13,019 bases of DNA from Myroides sp. Its GTDB lineage: Bacteria > Bacteroidota > Bacteroidia > Flavobacteriales > Flavobacteriaceae. Below are positions 1 through 9,200 of the stretch, in pieces (the first letter of the stretch is position 1; every line of letters starts with the position of its first letter). Position numbers and translations under genes: made by a program. Below the pieces are notes generated by a model. That model searched no databases. It saw only the letters and a program-made list of their open reading frames with translations, and was not told the DNA's origin. The stretch lies in contig JAHAYQ010000189.1 of NCBI GenBank assembly GCA_018384465.1, forward strand, positions 1-13,019, in the 5' to 3' direction.

Positions 1-1071
1 GCCGCTAAAAACCGAGAAGGCGTTGTAATTGGCGAGCTTCCCGAGCGCGTAATTGACAAAGGCATCCCTGGTGCCGGACTTTTATCGATGATTTTGACCG
101 ATAAATATGTAGATCATTTGCCATTGTATCGCCAAAAGCAGCGATTTTCGAGAGAAAACATCCAAATAGCTTCATCCACTATTGAAGGTTGGACCAAAGA
201 AGCCCTCAATAAACTTGAACCGCTTTATGAACAGTTGGTTTTCGATACCAAATCAAAAGGCTATTTACAGGTTGATGAAAGTCCGATAAAAGTGTTGGAT
301 AGCGACAAAAAAGGCGCCACCCACCAAGGTTATTATTGGGTGTATCACGCACCGCTTGAAGGCACCGTGTTGTTCGATTACAGTCCAACGCGAGGCAGCA
401 GTGCACCTTTACCAATTTTAAAAGATTTTGCTGGTTACCTGCAAACCGATGGCTACGCCGTATACGAAAAGTATGCCCGAAAAGAGGGGGTCACACACCT
501 GGCTTGCTGGGCACATGCCCGCCGTGAGTTTGAAAAAGCGCTGGATAACGATAAACCCAAAGCTGAAAAAGCTTTGTTGCTTATCCAAAAATTATACGCT
601 GTAGAACGAAAAGCCAAAGAAGAAAATCTTTCGGCTGAAACAATCAAAAATTTACGATTATCTAATTCGCTTAAAACCATCAACGAGCTCGGAAAATGGA
701 TTTTTGAAGAGATCAAAAACACACTCCCTAAAAGTCAAATCGGCAAAGCGATGGCTTATGCTTATGCCAGATGGGATGCGTTGTCGGCTTATTTATACGA
801 TGGGAATTTGCAAATAGACAATAATTTGGTAGGAAACGCTATTCGTCCGTTAGCTTTAGGTCGAAAAAACTATTTGTTTGCCGGCAGCCACGAGGCAGCC
901 CAACGTGCAGCCATGATTTATTCGTTTTTTGCTATTTGTAAAAAGCACGAGGTTAATCCGTACAAATGGCTTAAATATACTTTGGAAAACATCCAAACCA
1001 TCAACCACAAAAATCTAAAAGACCTTTATCCGCAGAATTATAAAAAAATAACTGAACAATCAAAGATGTAG
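1..1071 (+). CDS. IS66-family transposase, 5'-truncated by window edge; probable catalytic mutant
   Basis: The frame is open from base 1, so the ATG at 88 is internal and the true start lies left of the window. The 356 visible residues cover the DDE transposase domain and C-terminal tail of an IS66 TnpC-type protein (full-length members usually have about 500 residues). Recognisable blocks are GVVIGELPERVIDKGIPGAG near the edge, the first Asp in QVDES (base 274), the second Asp in QTDGYAVYE (base 448), the CWAHARREFEKAL block, and LALGRKNYLFAGSHEAAQRA. The last block is normally preceded by DNNxxENAIRP, where E completes the DDE triad. Here it reads DNNLVGNAIRP, with GGA at 832-834 instead of the expected GAA. 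The frame is otherwise intact to TAG 1069-1071. Family identity is certain; loss of activity is inferred from that one residue. By eye it is richer in G+C than the genes to its right, as expected for a mobile element. Confidence 0.95.
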   Translation, partial: AAKNREGVVIGELPERVIDKGIPGAGLLSMILTDKYVDHLPLYRQKQRFSRENIQIASSTIEGWTKEALNKLEPLYEQLVFDTKSKGYLQVDESPIKVLDSDKKGATHQGYYWVYHAPLEGTVLFDYSPTRGSSAPLPILKDFAGYLQTDGYAVYEKYARKEGVTHLACWAHARREFEKALDNDKPKAEKALLLIQKLYAVERKAKEENLSAETIKNLRLSNSLKTINELGKWIFEEIKNTLPKSQIGKAMAYAYARWDALSAYLYDGNLQIDNNLVGNAIRPLALGRKNYLFAGSHEAAQRAAMIYSFFAICKKHEVNPYKWLKYTLENIQTINHKNLKDLYPQNYKKITEQSKM

Positions 1072-1089
1072 TTGCTTGGGGGAGCTTAC
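1070..1089 (+). repeat. Putative right terminal inverted repeat of the IS66 element
   Basis: Read from the outside inward (complement strand), this tip runs GTAAGCTCCCCCAAGCAACT, matching the GTAAGC-type start of IS66 termini. It begins inside the transposase stop codon. IS66 elements usually make 8-bp target duplications; the adjacent 8 bases would be 1090-1097 (AAAACCTA). The partner repeat is outside the window, so this rests on family knowledge and position only. Confidence 0.5.
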
Positions 1090-1160
1090 AAAACCTAAGT
1101 TAAATCATAAAATTGAGATTCATATTCCAATAAATAACAAATTTGGGAGTTTCTTATAGA

Positions 1161-1176
1161 AAATAGCATGCTATTT
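1161..1176. repeat. Perfect 16-bp palindrome
   Basis: AAATAGCATGCTATTT is identical to its own reverse complement over all 16 bases; the flanking bases (A at 1160, C at 1177) end the symmetry. It lies about 200 bases upstream of the promoter. A dimeric DNA-binding protein could use such a site, but there is no second copy that I noticed and no regulator gene in the window, so the role is unknown. Confidence 0.5.
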
Positions 1177-1303
1177 CAAAAGAGAGATACGAATTAGAAT
1201 ACCCTTTTATAGAAAAGTTGATAAAAGTATGTTGTTTTTAATGTATGTTGCTTATAATCAGAAATGTGAGTTTTAAAGAGGAAGGGAGTCAATTCCAAGT
1301 TAT

Positions 1304-1325
1304 TAGCTTTTTTTTAACAAAGCTA
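1304..1325. repeat. 7-bp inverted repeat enclosing a T tract
   Basis: TAGCTTT (1304-1310) and AAAGCTA (1319-1325) are perfect complements separated by 8 bases. The arm plus loop makes a run of eight T (1308-1315). It sits 36 bases upstream of the -33 element. It could be a weak hairpin, an operator, or simply A/T-rich promoter sequence. The U run is in the loop instead of after the stem, so it is not a standard terminator. Confidence 0.35.
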
Positions 1326-1361
1326 TACTAAGGTTGTTTTTAAGTTTATTTTATGTTAAAG

Positions 1362-1393
1362 TTTGGAAATATTTAACATAAAATATATATTTG
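1362..1393 (+). promoter_or_regulatory. Bacteroidota-type sigma-A promoter
   Basis: TTTG (1362-1365), exactly 20 bases, then TATATTTG (1386-1393). This matches the Bacteroidota consensus of a -33 TTTG and a -7 TAnnTTTG with about 19-21 bases between. Transcription would start around 1399-1401, leaving a short leader of about 20 bases before the ATG at 1420. No further promoter is apparent before the giant gene, so this site probably drives both genes. The TTTG overlaps the alternative TTG start at 1363, which argues against that start. Confidence 0.75.
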
Positions 1394-1419
1394 GAAATCG
1401 CTTTTTTAAAGATAAAACT

Positions 1420-3153
1420 ATGAAGTCCAGAAAACTACTGCTTATTGCCACTGTGTTGTTCTTTACAACGTTAAATTGTTTTTCACAAAAGGAACAGCAC
1501 TTCCAACCCCAAGTCTGGTTGTACAATCATCAAAAAGTAGAGGTCAATGGAAACCAGTTTGATCAGTTAAATTATAAATCACGCCTTTTTTTTAGTAAAA
1601 AGCAGCATTGGGGCTCTTCGAAAGAGATAAACGCCTCCAACCATCTTTTTGTGGTCTACAAGTCGCAAGGAGACGAAAATTTAATTTCATTGATAGGTAA
1701 TAAAAGAAGTTTTTTTTTAGATGGAAAAAATATAACATTAAATGATTCTGTAAGGCTTGATGGCTATAATGAAACCTACGGTGAATTACTAGACGTTCGT
1801 TTTGGGGGAATTGACAGTGGAAAAATCTGGCTAAATCCCACAATGAAAAATTCGAATTTGTTCGAGGTAATATTAGTAAACGATAAATTATCACTGTCAA
1901 AGGCAAATGAGATACGCACGTATCTATCTTTAAAATATGGAGTAGATCTTATAGACAGCAAGCAATACGGATACAACGATGAGTTGTGGTGGAAAGATAT
2001 GGATAAAAGTATCAGTTACAACATTTTCGGAATGGCACGTATTGATTATTTCGGACTTAATAACAGTAAAAGTATACATTCAAAGGATCAAGACCTTATA
2101 ATTTCTAAAGTATTCGCGCCTGATAATGGTTTTAAAAACGGTGAATATATACTTTTTGGTAACAATAAGAAAAATCTTACGTTTGACCAGCGATCTAAGC
2201 TTAGTAATAAACAATGGCTCGTTACTACAAATAAAGAGCGGGTAATACTGGATGTTTCAGTGCCTTTAGATAAACTAAATCACTCTGACAATAACTTCAA
2301 AGAATATCAGCTGATTTTAAGTGGTAATAAGGAGCAAAGTTATGAAGGCGAAATTCAGGACAGTGTAGTACTTTTCAAGCAGGTAGTCTTTACCAAAGAA
2401 GAGAATAAAAAAATGCGATTAAAAGAGTATAGCAGCGATTTAAAATTTGAAACCGAGAAAAGTTGCTTCAAATTTCAAATTAAAATTAGTGCGACCAGCG
2501 TACCGACTAATTATGATATCACTATTATTAACGACGAAGGGGAAAGAGTATTCCAATCAGAAAAAATTGATGAAGCATTTATTACTGAAAATAGTACTTC
2601 TGCTTACTATGATGTTCAAGTTACATATAATAGTAAAAAACTCACTAAGCGTTTCTATACTGATATTTATGAACTTCAGTTGCAAGGTCTCAAAAAACAT
2701 TATAATCTGATGAATGGTTCAGTGGATATAAACTTGCAGCTTTCACCCAATCAACTAGTTAAATGGTTTAATGAAGAACGAGAAATAGGGGCAGGGGGCA
2801 GTATTACTATAACTGATGACGGATATTACCGTGTTGAAATTTCCAATGAAGAAGGTTGTAAAGTAGAAGAAAGATTTTATGTGAGTAATAATCATCTGAC
2901 AGACGACTGGCGGGTGTATCCAAATCCGGCAAAGGCAACCGATGAAGTTTTTGTAAGTTTCTCACTGAATTCAGAAGCAGATATTGCTTTAGCGTTATAT
3001 GGCGACAATGGTTCTTTGATAAGAACTTTTTCTGTAGGAAAAGTGCAAAGTAAAACCATCACACTTGGACAACTAAACCTTTCAAGTGGCGTTTATATAC
3101 TAGTTGCTTATATAAATGACTTGCCACAAATTCAAAAAATAATAATAAAATAA
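1420..3153 (+). CDS. Exported protein with DUF8202-like region and T9SS type A sorting domain
   Basis: A 577-residue protein of unknown function, predicted to cross the inner membrane by Sec and the outer membrane by T9SS. I chose ATG 1420 because it gives a clean signal peptide (K-rich start, hydrophobic LLLIATVLFFTTL, likely cut before Gln23 in FSQ) and lies just after the promoter; the longer frame from TTG 1363 would begin inside the promoter. Residues about 30-165 look beta-rich, LamG/concanavalin-like. At 168 YLSLKYGVDL and at about 198 YNIFGMARIDYFGLN resemble the YLxxKYGI and FGIGRDDxSGLNQKQS signature that I associate with DUF8202 in Bacteroidota surface proteins. Residues about 430-493 look Ig/PKD-like. 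Residues 497-577 are the sorting domain: WRVYPNP, beta strands, LSSGVYILV, and a basic C-terminus. The next gene follows 10 bases after the TAA, which suggests an operon. Two T runs (8 at 1586-1593, 9 at 1710-1718) lie near the 5' end. The sorting domain is confident; the DUF8202 match is by memory of the motif. Confidence 0.88.
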   Translation: MKSRKLLLIATVLFFTTLNCFSQKEQHFQPQVWLYNHQKVEVNGNQFDQLNYKSRLFFSKKQHWGSSKEINASNHLFVVYKSQGDENLISLIGNKRSFFLDGKNITLNDSVRLDGYNETYGELLDVRFGGIDSGKIWLNPTMKNSNLFEVILVNDKLSLSKANEIRTYLSLKYGVDLIDSKQYGYNDELWWKDMDKSISYNIFGMARIDYFGLNNSKSIHSKDQDLIISKVFAPDNGFKNGEYILFGNNKKNLTFDQRSKLSNKQWLVTTNKERVILDVSVPLDKLNHSDNNFKEYQLILSGNKEQSYEGEIQDSVVLFKQVVFTKEENKKMRLKEYSSDLKFETEKSCFKFQIKISATSVPTNYDITIINDEGERVFQSEKIDEAFITENSTSAYYDVQVTYNSKKLTKRFYTDIYELQLQGLKKHYNLMNGSVDINLQLSPNQLVKWFNEEREIGAGGSITITDDGYYRVEISNEEGCKVEERFYVSNNHLTDDWRVYPNPAKATDEVFVSFSLNSEADIALALYGDNGSLIRTFSVGKVQSKTITLGQLNLSSGVYILVAYINDLPQIQKIIIK

Positions 3154-3163
3154 AAACACTTTA

Positions 3164-3259
3164 ATGGTTACTTCTAAATTAAAATCAGGTTATAAATTAC
3201 TGTATTATATCGCATTGTTCGGAATTCTTTTCAATTTTATGCTTTATCCTGCATATGCC
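3164..3259 (+). other. Signal peptide of the giant Rhs protein
   Basis: Residues 1-32: Lys at 5, 7 and 11, a hydrophobic stretch LLYYIALFGILFNFMLYP, and an AYA box giving likely cleavage between 32 and 33. There is no lipobox Cys. This predicts Sec export to the periplasm or beyond, unlike classic Rhs effectors that are loaded on type VI machinery without a signal peptide. Confidence 0.8.
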
Positions 3260-6200
3260 GTAATTAATGAGTTTCCGTACGGACACCGATCTAATATTTA
3301 TTATCATTTTGTAAGGCCTGACGGTCTCTATGAAACGGCGGTCGAACATGAAGAACAGAATATTTCAAAGGTAGCAGAAACAAAAAATAAAGTACGGCAA
3401 AGTTTTAAACAGCCTGAGATTTCCGTGACTGAAAGTAAGGAAACGGCTGCACCACAAATTATTGAAATATTATCAAATGATCACTCAGGGGTAATAGGTT
3501 ATGGCAATACAAGCAATAGTGATGATCCGGCTGACAATATATTTTCCTTCAATTTTGAAAAATCAATCCTAGCTGATAAGGAAATACGAATCAGTTATGA
3601 AATATTTGGGGTGGAGAATATTAGCGGAGTTTCACGCAGTATTAATGAAAATAATGCAACTGGTGGATATGTCGTAAAGACAAATAACAAATGGAATACT
3701 TTGGAAGAGACTATTTCTCCAGAACAGCTTAAGGATGGAATAAATCACCTGATATTTACAGCATTTCATGATAAGAGAGTCGAACATGAAATAAAAAATG
3801 TAAGGATTGTTGGTGTAGAAGCACCTCAAAAAGAATATTTTTATCTGGCGGACAACAACACAGCTTTTACCAAGAACAACAAAGCGTACGTGAAAGGAAG
3901 CGTATTAGTGCCTAATGTCAACTTATATATAAATAACGTTAAGATACCAATTCATAACGGAGCCTTTGAAGCCGTTATTCCTCATGACAGCCATACCAAA
4001 AGCTTTGTAGCTGAATTGGTTCAAGAGCAGCAGATTTTGGCAACTGCCACTGTAAATCTTATCCCTTCAGAAGAATCTTTAGTTAATGCGTTCAAAAAAA
4101 GAGAGAACTCCGTATTTTTAGAAAAAACGGAAGAAAATGTATTTTCTTTAGATAGTGATGATGTAACATTTAAAATTGATATTGAGAATTATAAGCGTGC
4201 TTCCGATATTACGGTACAGAAGCTACGTGCGATAGATATGCCTCCGTTAGGAACTAACATTATCAACGTAACCTCAGAACAATCTGGTTATCGTTTTTTA
4301 CCAGAAGGTGCCAAATTTGATACTGTAACCCAACTTGGTTTAAAATTTAACCCTGAACTGCTACCGAGTGGCTATACAGCACACGATGTAAAAATATTAT
4401 ATTTTGATTTAGATAAAAGGCGCTGGCTGTCGATCCCTACAGATAGTATTCTAGTAGATAAAAATAAAATTGTAGGGCTTACTGACCATTTTACAGATTA
4501 TATTGCAGGTATCATACAATCACCAGAGTCTCCTGAAACAGCATCGTTCACACCCACTTCTATTTCAGATATTCAGGTTGCTGATCCTACAGCTAATATT
4601 GTTCAGATTCAGCCACCTACTGCTAATCAAAAAGGAGACGGAACACTAGATTTTCCCATTGTAGTTCCTGCCGGTCGTCATGGCATGCAACCTAATCTGT
4701 CAGTTTCATATAACAATAACGGTAGCAGCGGTATAGCTGGTTACGGTTGGGATATTGCCATTCCTAATATAAGTGTTGATGTTAAATTCGGAGTGGCTGA
4801 ATATATTTCGAACAAAGAAAGTGAAAGCTATTTGTTAAACGGTGAGGAGCTAATGCTTGTAAGCGGTAATGATCTCTATCTGCCGCACCGATCTTCAGCT
4901 ACTATAAACAGGTTAAGTGGTACGGTTACCTTTGTGCCAAAAGTAGAAAGTTCATTTTCTAAAATACAGCGAAATGGGAACCAACCATCAAACTATACAT
5001 GGACAGTATGGGACAAAGCAGGTACAAAATATTTTTATGGTCAAACAGCTAACTCAAGGTTGGCAGGATCGTCTGGAAATATTGCGAAATGGATGTTGAG
5101 TAAGGTTGAAGATAAGAACGGGAACTACATGACTTACAATTATGTACTCAAAAATTATACTACGGGTAATTTAGCGGGAGGGAAAGAACTGCTGGTAAAT
5201 TCTATTATTTATTCAATGAATGATGCAGATCCGGCATTAACACCTAAAACGGTGTATTTCAATTATAATAATGAGACAAGAAGTGACGCTAATTTTAATT
5301 ACCGCTACGGCTTTAAAGTTGTTGATGCTTCCAGTTTAGCGTCTATAAGCGTTGAAATAAAAAGTAAATTTAATGCCATTGATTACCAGTTTCATTATAA
5401 AACCGGGAGATTTGAAAAAAAGCTTTTGGACTCTATTGAAACCATTAATTATGGGCCTCATTCTGGATCTGCGGAAAGTTATGTACACAGTTTTGAATAC
5501 TATGACGACATCTCGGCAGATTTGTTTGGTGCAGAACAAACAATCAGTACAGGTGCTGATTTAGCTGACGAAATTTCAGTAGTCAGCGGAACAGTAACTA
5601 AAGATTTTTTGAGCGGAAGTATAAATGTCGGTGCGGGTGTTTATTTTCCAGCCTTTTTACCCTCATACATTCCTGTAAGCTATGCAGGAACAGCTAATTT
5701 TAATTTTCCTTTGCCGAGCTCTTATACCAGTAAACCTTCCGTTTCGCTCTTTGATATTGACGGTGACGGCCTACCTGATAAGGTAGTAAAAAAAGGAGAC
5801 TCTTTCAAATACAGAAAAAATATCGGTGCTGCTCTGTTTAGCAGTGAGTTGTACCCTATATATAATTTTAAAGAGTTGTCGGCTACTCGTAATACAAGCA
5901 AAAGTGATCCTAGTGTTAGTTTGGCTTTAATGATTGCTACAGCAAGCTTTTCTAATAGTACAACAAATTCGGAAAGCAATACATTTTTAACAGATGTAAA
6001 TGCAGACGGATTAATAGACTATGTACATGACAGAATTGTGTATTTTAATCGTATGGATCCTAATTCTGGTCTTCCAACTTTTACAGATAATAGTAATCTA
6101 ACCCCTAATCGCATTTTTAAAGAGGGTGATGTTGACCCTGCTGTATTAGCACCTTTACCTGATTTAACATTAGGCAATGATTTGATGGATGTGGTGAAAG

Positions 6201-9200
6201 TTTGGGTGGCTCCAAAATCTGGTACGATAAATATTTCAGGTACAATCTCAAAGAATTTTGTTTCCTCGGATAATGGGGTTCGTTTTTCGATTGAAAAGAG
6301 TTATATAGGTCTACTTCAACCAAATCAGAATATAGAGAACAGCTCAGAAAATATTCAACAAGGAGCATATTTTCCATTTGATCCATATTTTTCAACCTAT
6401 TTGATTAATCCGTCGTTATTAGTAGTTAACTCTATGCCAACCACAGTTACGAATGTTTCGGTAACTAGAGGTACACATATATATTTTAGGGTTAATAGTT
6501 CGCAACAGCCCTCTGGACCAGTTCAGGTAAATTGGGATCCTCAAATAACGTATGTAACAGAAGATTTTCCATCGGTTAATCAGTACCAACAATATTCTTC
6601 AAAATACAGCGATTCCTTTTTATATGGAAACTCTTTGCTAGAACCAATTTTATTAAATACAGCGGGTCCTCATTACTTAAAAATAGACGCATTCAATATC
6701 AATAACTCCGCAACAATAGCAGAGTTATCTGATGATGTTTTTATAAAAGCAACTCTGTTTAAGGCGCCAGATTCTAATGGGAACGTCAATGAAACTGTTA
6801 TTTGGTCACAACATATTAAACGTAATCTAAACAACAGCATTGGGGCACAGAATATATTTCTTAATACACAAAATATTGATGAGGATGACCCAGCTACGTA
6901 TTATTATTTAAAAATAGAGGCCTTTACAGATTCTCAGATAAATTGGAAAAAGTTTGATACAAAGTTTAAACCGCGAGTAGTCAACAGTCTAAATGAAGCG
7001 CAGTATGTTATTCCATTCTATGAATCCAAATCAGGACAGTTAACAAATTTTTACCAATCGGTTATCAATGCTACACAAACAGTGACCATTAAACACAATT
7101 TCGCTCTAAGCAACTGTACCCAGTCTATTTGTGAAAACCAATACGTTTATATGGTTGTCAAGGATGGCAAAGGTAAAATTCCGTCTGTTGTAGGGAATGC
7201 TTATCCAGCAAAATTCAGATATAAAATAGCCGCAAATGGTACAGTGGTAGAAATACGACAGTTTAACAATATTGACTATACCATACCAATCTCAACTACA
7301 ACTTCTCAAATAACAGCAGGTAGTGGAAACAGCTATTATTTCGAGTATTATGCAGATAGTTACTCTATAGCATCAAGATTAAATACCTATCAAGAGGATT
7401 ATAATAATCTGTTAACATCATCGTTAACGGGATCTCCTAAAAGTTTGTTTGTCAATGGTACTACTAATACGGGACTTTATAAAGCGAATATTTTTTATCG
7501 TCAAAATTTACAAGGAATTGGTACTTTATATAGAAATTGGGGGCAATTTGCGTACAAAGGTGCATTGCCGAACCAGAACTTCGAAAAGATAAAGAGGAGA
7601 CACATCGGAATTTTGGCTATGGCCGGAATAACAAGTGAAGACCCTACAGAAGAAGAGTTGGGGGAGCAATCTGATTTCGTAGAAAATTTTGATCCAAGTG
7701 AATTAGAATACGATCATCAAACCGGAACTTTTACAGGAAATGCAGGTGTTTCCTATAATAGTTCGCAAATCGAGGCATTACAGCACTTTACGATGTTAAA
7801 GCCCGATCGTCTATCTTTAAACTGGAAATCGCACAATAATTTATTTGTAGCAGCATCTACGATGGCTCCTTTTTTAAGATATGATATAGGAGACACTGAT
7901 TTAGGAAATCTAAACATACCGGCTCCGCAAGGAGTAGGGGTAAATGGCGCTGTTTCAATTGTAAGACAGTCAACATCCAGTTCTAACGGAAAAACGATAG
8001 GTACTTCTTTTATAGGATTGTCCTATGGACATACTACTTCTAAGGCAACATCAACCATATTGAATGATTATCAAGATGTAAACGGTGACGGCTACCCTGA
8101 TATTATTGGGCAGCAGGTTCAGCTGACCTCTAAAAGAGGTGGTTTGAGTAATAATATCTTAAACCAAAATCTATTATTCGGCACTAGTAGTGATGGATCT
8201 GGTAACTCTATTTCAGGAAGCCCAGCAGTTATAGCTTTGGAAGTTCTCGAAAGTGCTACAAAAATTCGGATAGGTGATGCTACTTCCGGTGCAGGTTCTT
8301 TAGGGGGTAATGAATTTACCACTAATACCGAATCAGCAGGAATACTAATGGATATTAATGGTGACGGTCTAGCGGATCAAGTTCGGAATGATGGTGTAGT
8401 TGAATTAAATACAGGACAAGACTTTTTAACCACTTCGTATAACGGATACGACAAAGTCTCATCTATGGAAACTAAATTAGGTGGCGCAAATGCAGGAGGA
8501 TCTTTCGCAGCAAGCTCTAATTTAGACTTTTCGCTCGGAATCGCCGGTAGTAGTAGTACAACTAAAGTACTAAAGGAGTTTATGGATGTGAATGGTGATG
8601 GGTTGGTTGACTATATTTCTAATGGAACCATATTAATAAATACCGGTACTTCATTTGTAAATAGCAATTTATCGCTTCCAAACTTGTCAGAGTCTGTTAC
8701 AAGAGAGATAGCCAAAGCAGCTAATTTATCGATACTTTTCCAGATACCAATCTTTTTAGTCGCTGGCTTAAAAGTAGGCGGAGGCGGGGGTGTCTCGTTA
8801 GCCGATATGTATACAGATGAGAATATAAAATACTTAGATTTTGATGGGGATGGTTATGTAGATAGAGTAGTGTCAGGAAATGATGAAAGCTTAAAAGTTC
8901 GTTTGTCTAATATTAAACGAACCAACATGTTAAAGAAAGTTTATAATCCAACAGGCTCACAAATTAAACTAGATTACGCTACTTATAATAAAAACTCTAA
9001 TACGCAATTTGGACCAACATACAAAATGCCCTTTAAAAAGTGGGTTTTATCAGATGTAGAGATATACGATGGTTTCGAATCCGATGGAGCGGATACACAG
9101 TCTTTTTCTTTTGAGTATAAAAACGGTCTTAAAGATCGTAGAGAACGTAAATTTCTTGGTTTTGGAGAAGTTAAAACACATCAGATGGCGGTGGACGGAA

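Larger units (their letters stand above)
1..1089 (+). mobile_element. Right-hand part of an IS66-family insertion sequence
   Basis: The transposase fragment plus a short 3' tail. IS66 elements end in inverted repeats whose outer tips begin GTAAGC-like. The complement of 1084-1089 (GCTTAC) is GTAAGC, 13 bases after the transposase stop, so 1089 is the likely right boundary. The left end, the left inverted repeat, any accessory tnpA/tnpB genes and the left copy of the target duplication lie outside the window, so the boundary cannot be confirmed here. Confidence 0.7.
1090..1361. other. Non-coding stretch between the IS end and the promoter
   Basis: A/T-rich sequence with no plausible gene, tRNA or conserved RNA that I can recognise. 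It contains a perfect 16-bp palindrome (1161-1176) and an inverted repeat around a T tract (1304-1325). The rest shows nothing I can assign. It may be the remains of the original upstream region of the next gene, cut by the IS insertion. Confidence 0.6.

Noticed and set aside
88..1071. ATG 88 as the transposase start
   Set aside because: The same frame is open to base 1 and the upstream residues match conserved IS66 sequence, so the ATG is internal.
1304..1325. Rho-independent terminator after the IS
   Set aside because: The stem is short and A/T-rich and the T run is in the loop, not after the stem.
1363..1419. Longer start (TTG 1363) for the T9SS protein
   Set aside because: The TTG is part of the promoter -33 element, and the extension would precede a clean signal peptide starting at ATG 1420.
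1592..1976. Two minus-strand frames overlapping the T9SS gene
   Set aside because: Antisense shadows with low-complexity sequence and no family resemblance.
2447..2710. Plus-strand 87-residue frame inside the T9SS gene in another frame
   Set aside because: Lys/Leu-rich translation typical of a shifted frame in A/T-rich DNA; the host frame is clearly real there.
3632..3829. Minus-strand open frames inside the giant gene (this one and others near 5336, 5722, 6117, 8119, 11005 and 12795)
   Set aside because: All lie wholly within the strongly supported + strand gene, are short (under 100 residues), and have no recognisable motif or promoter.
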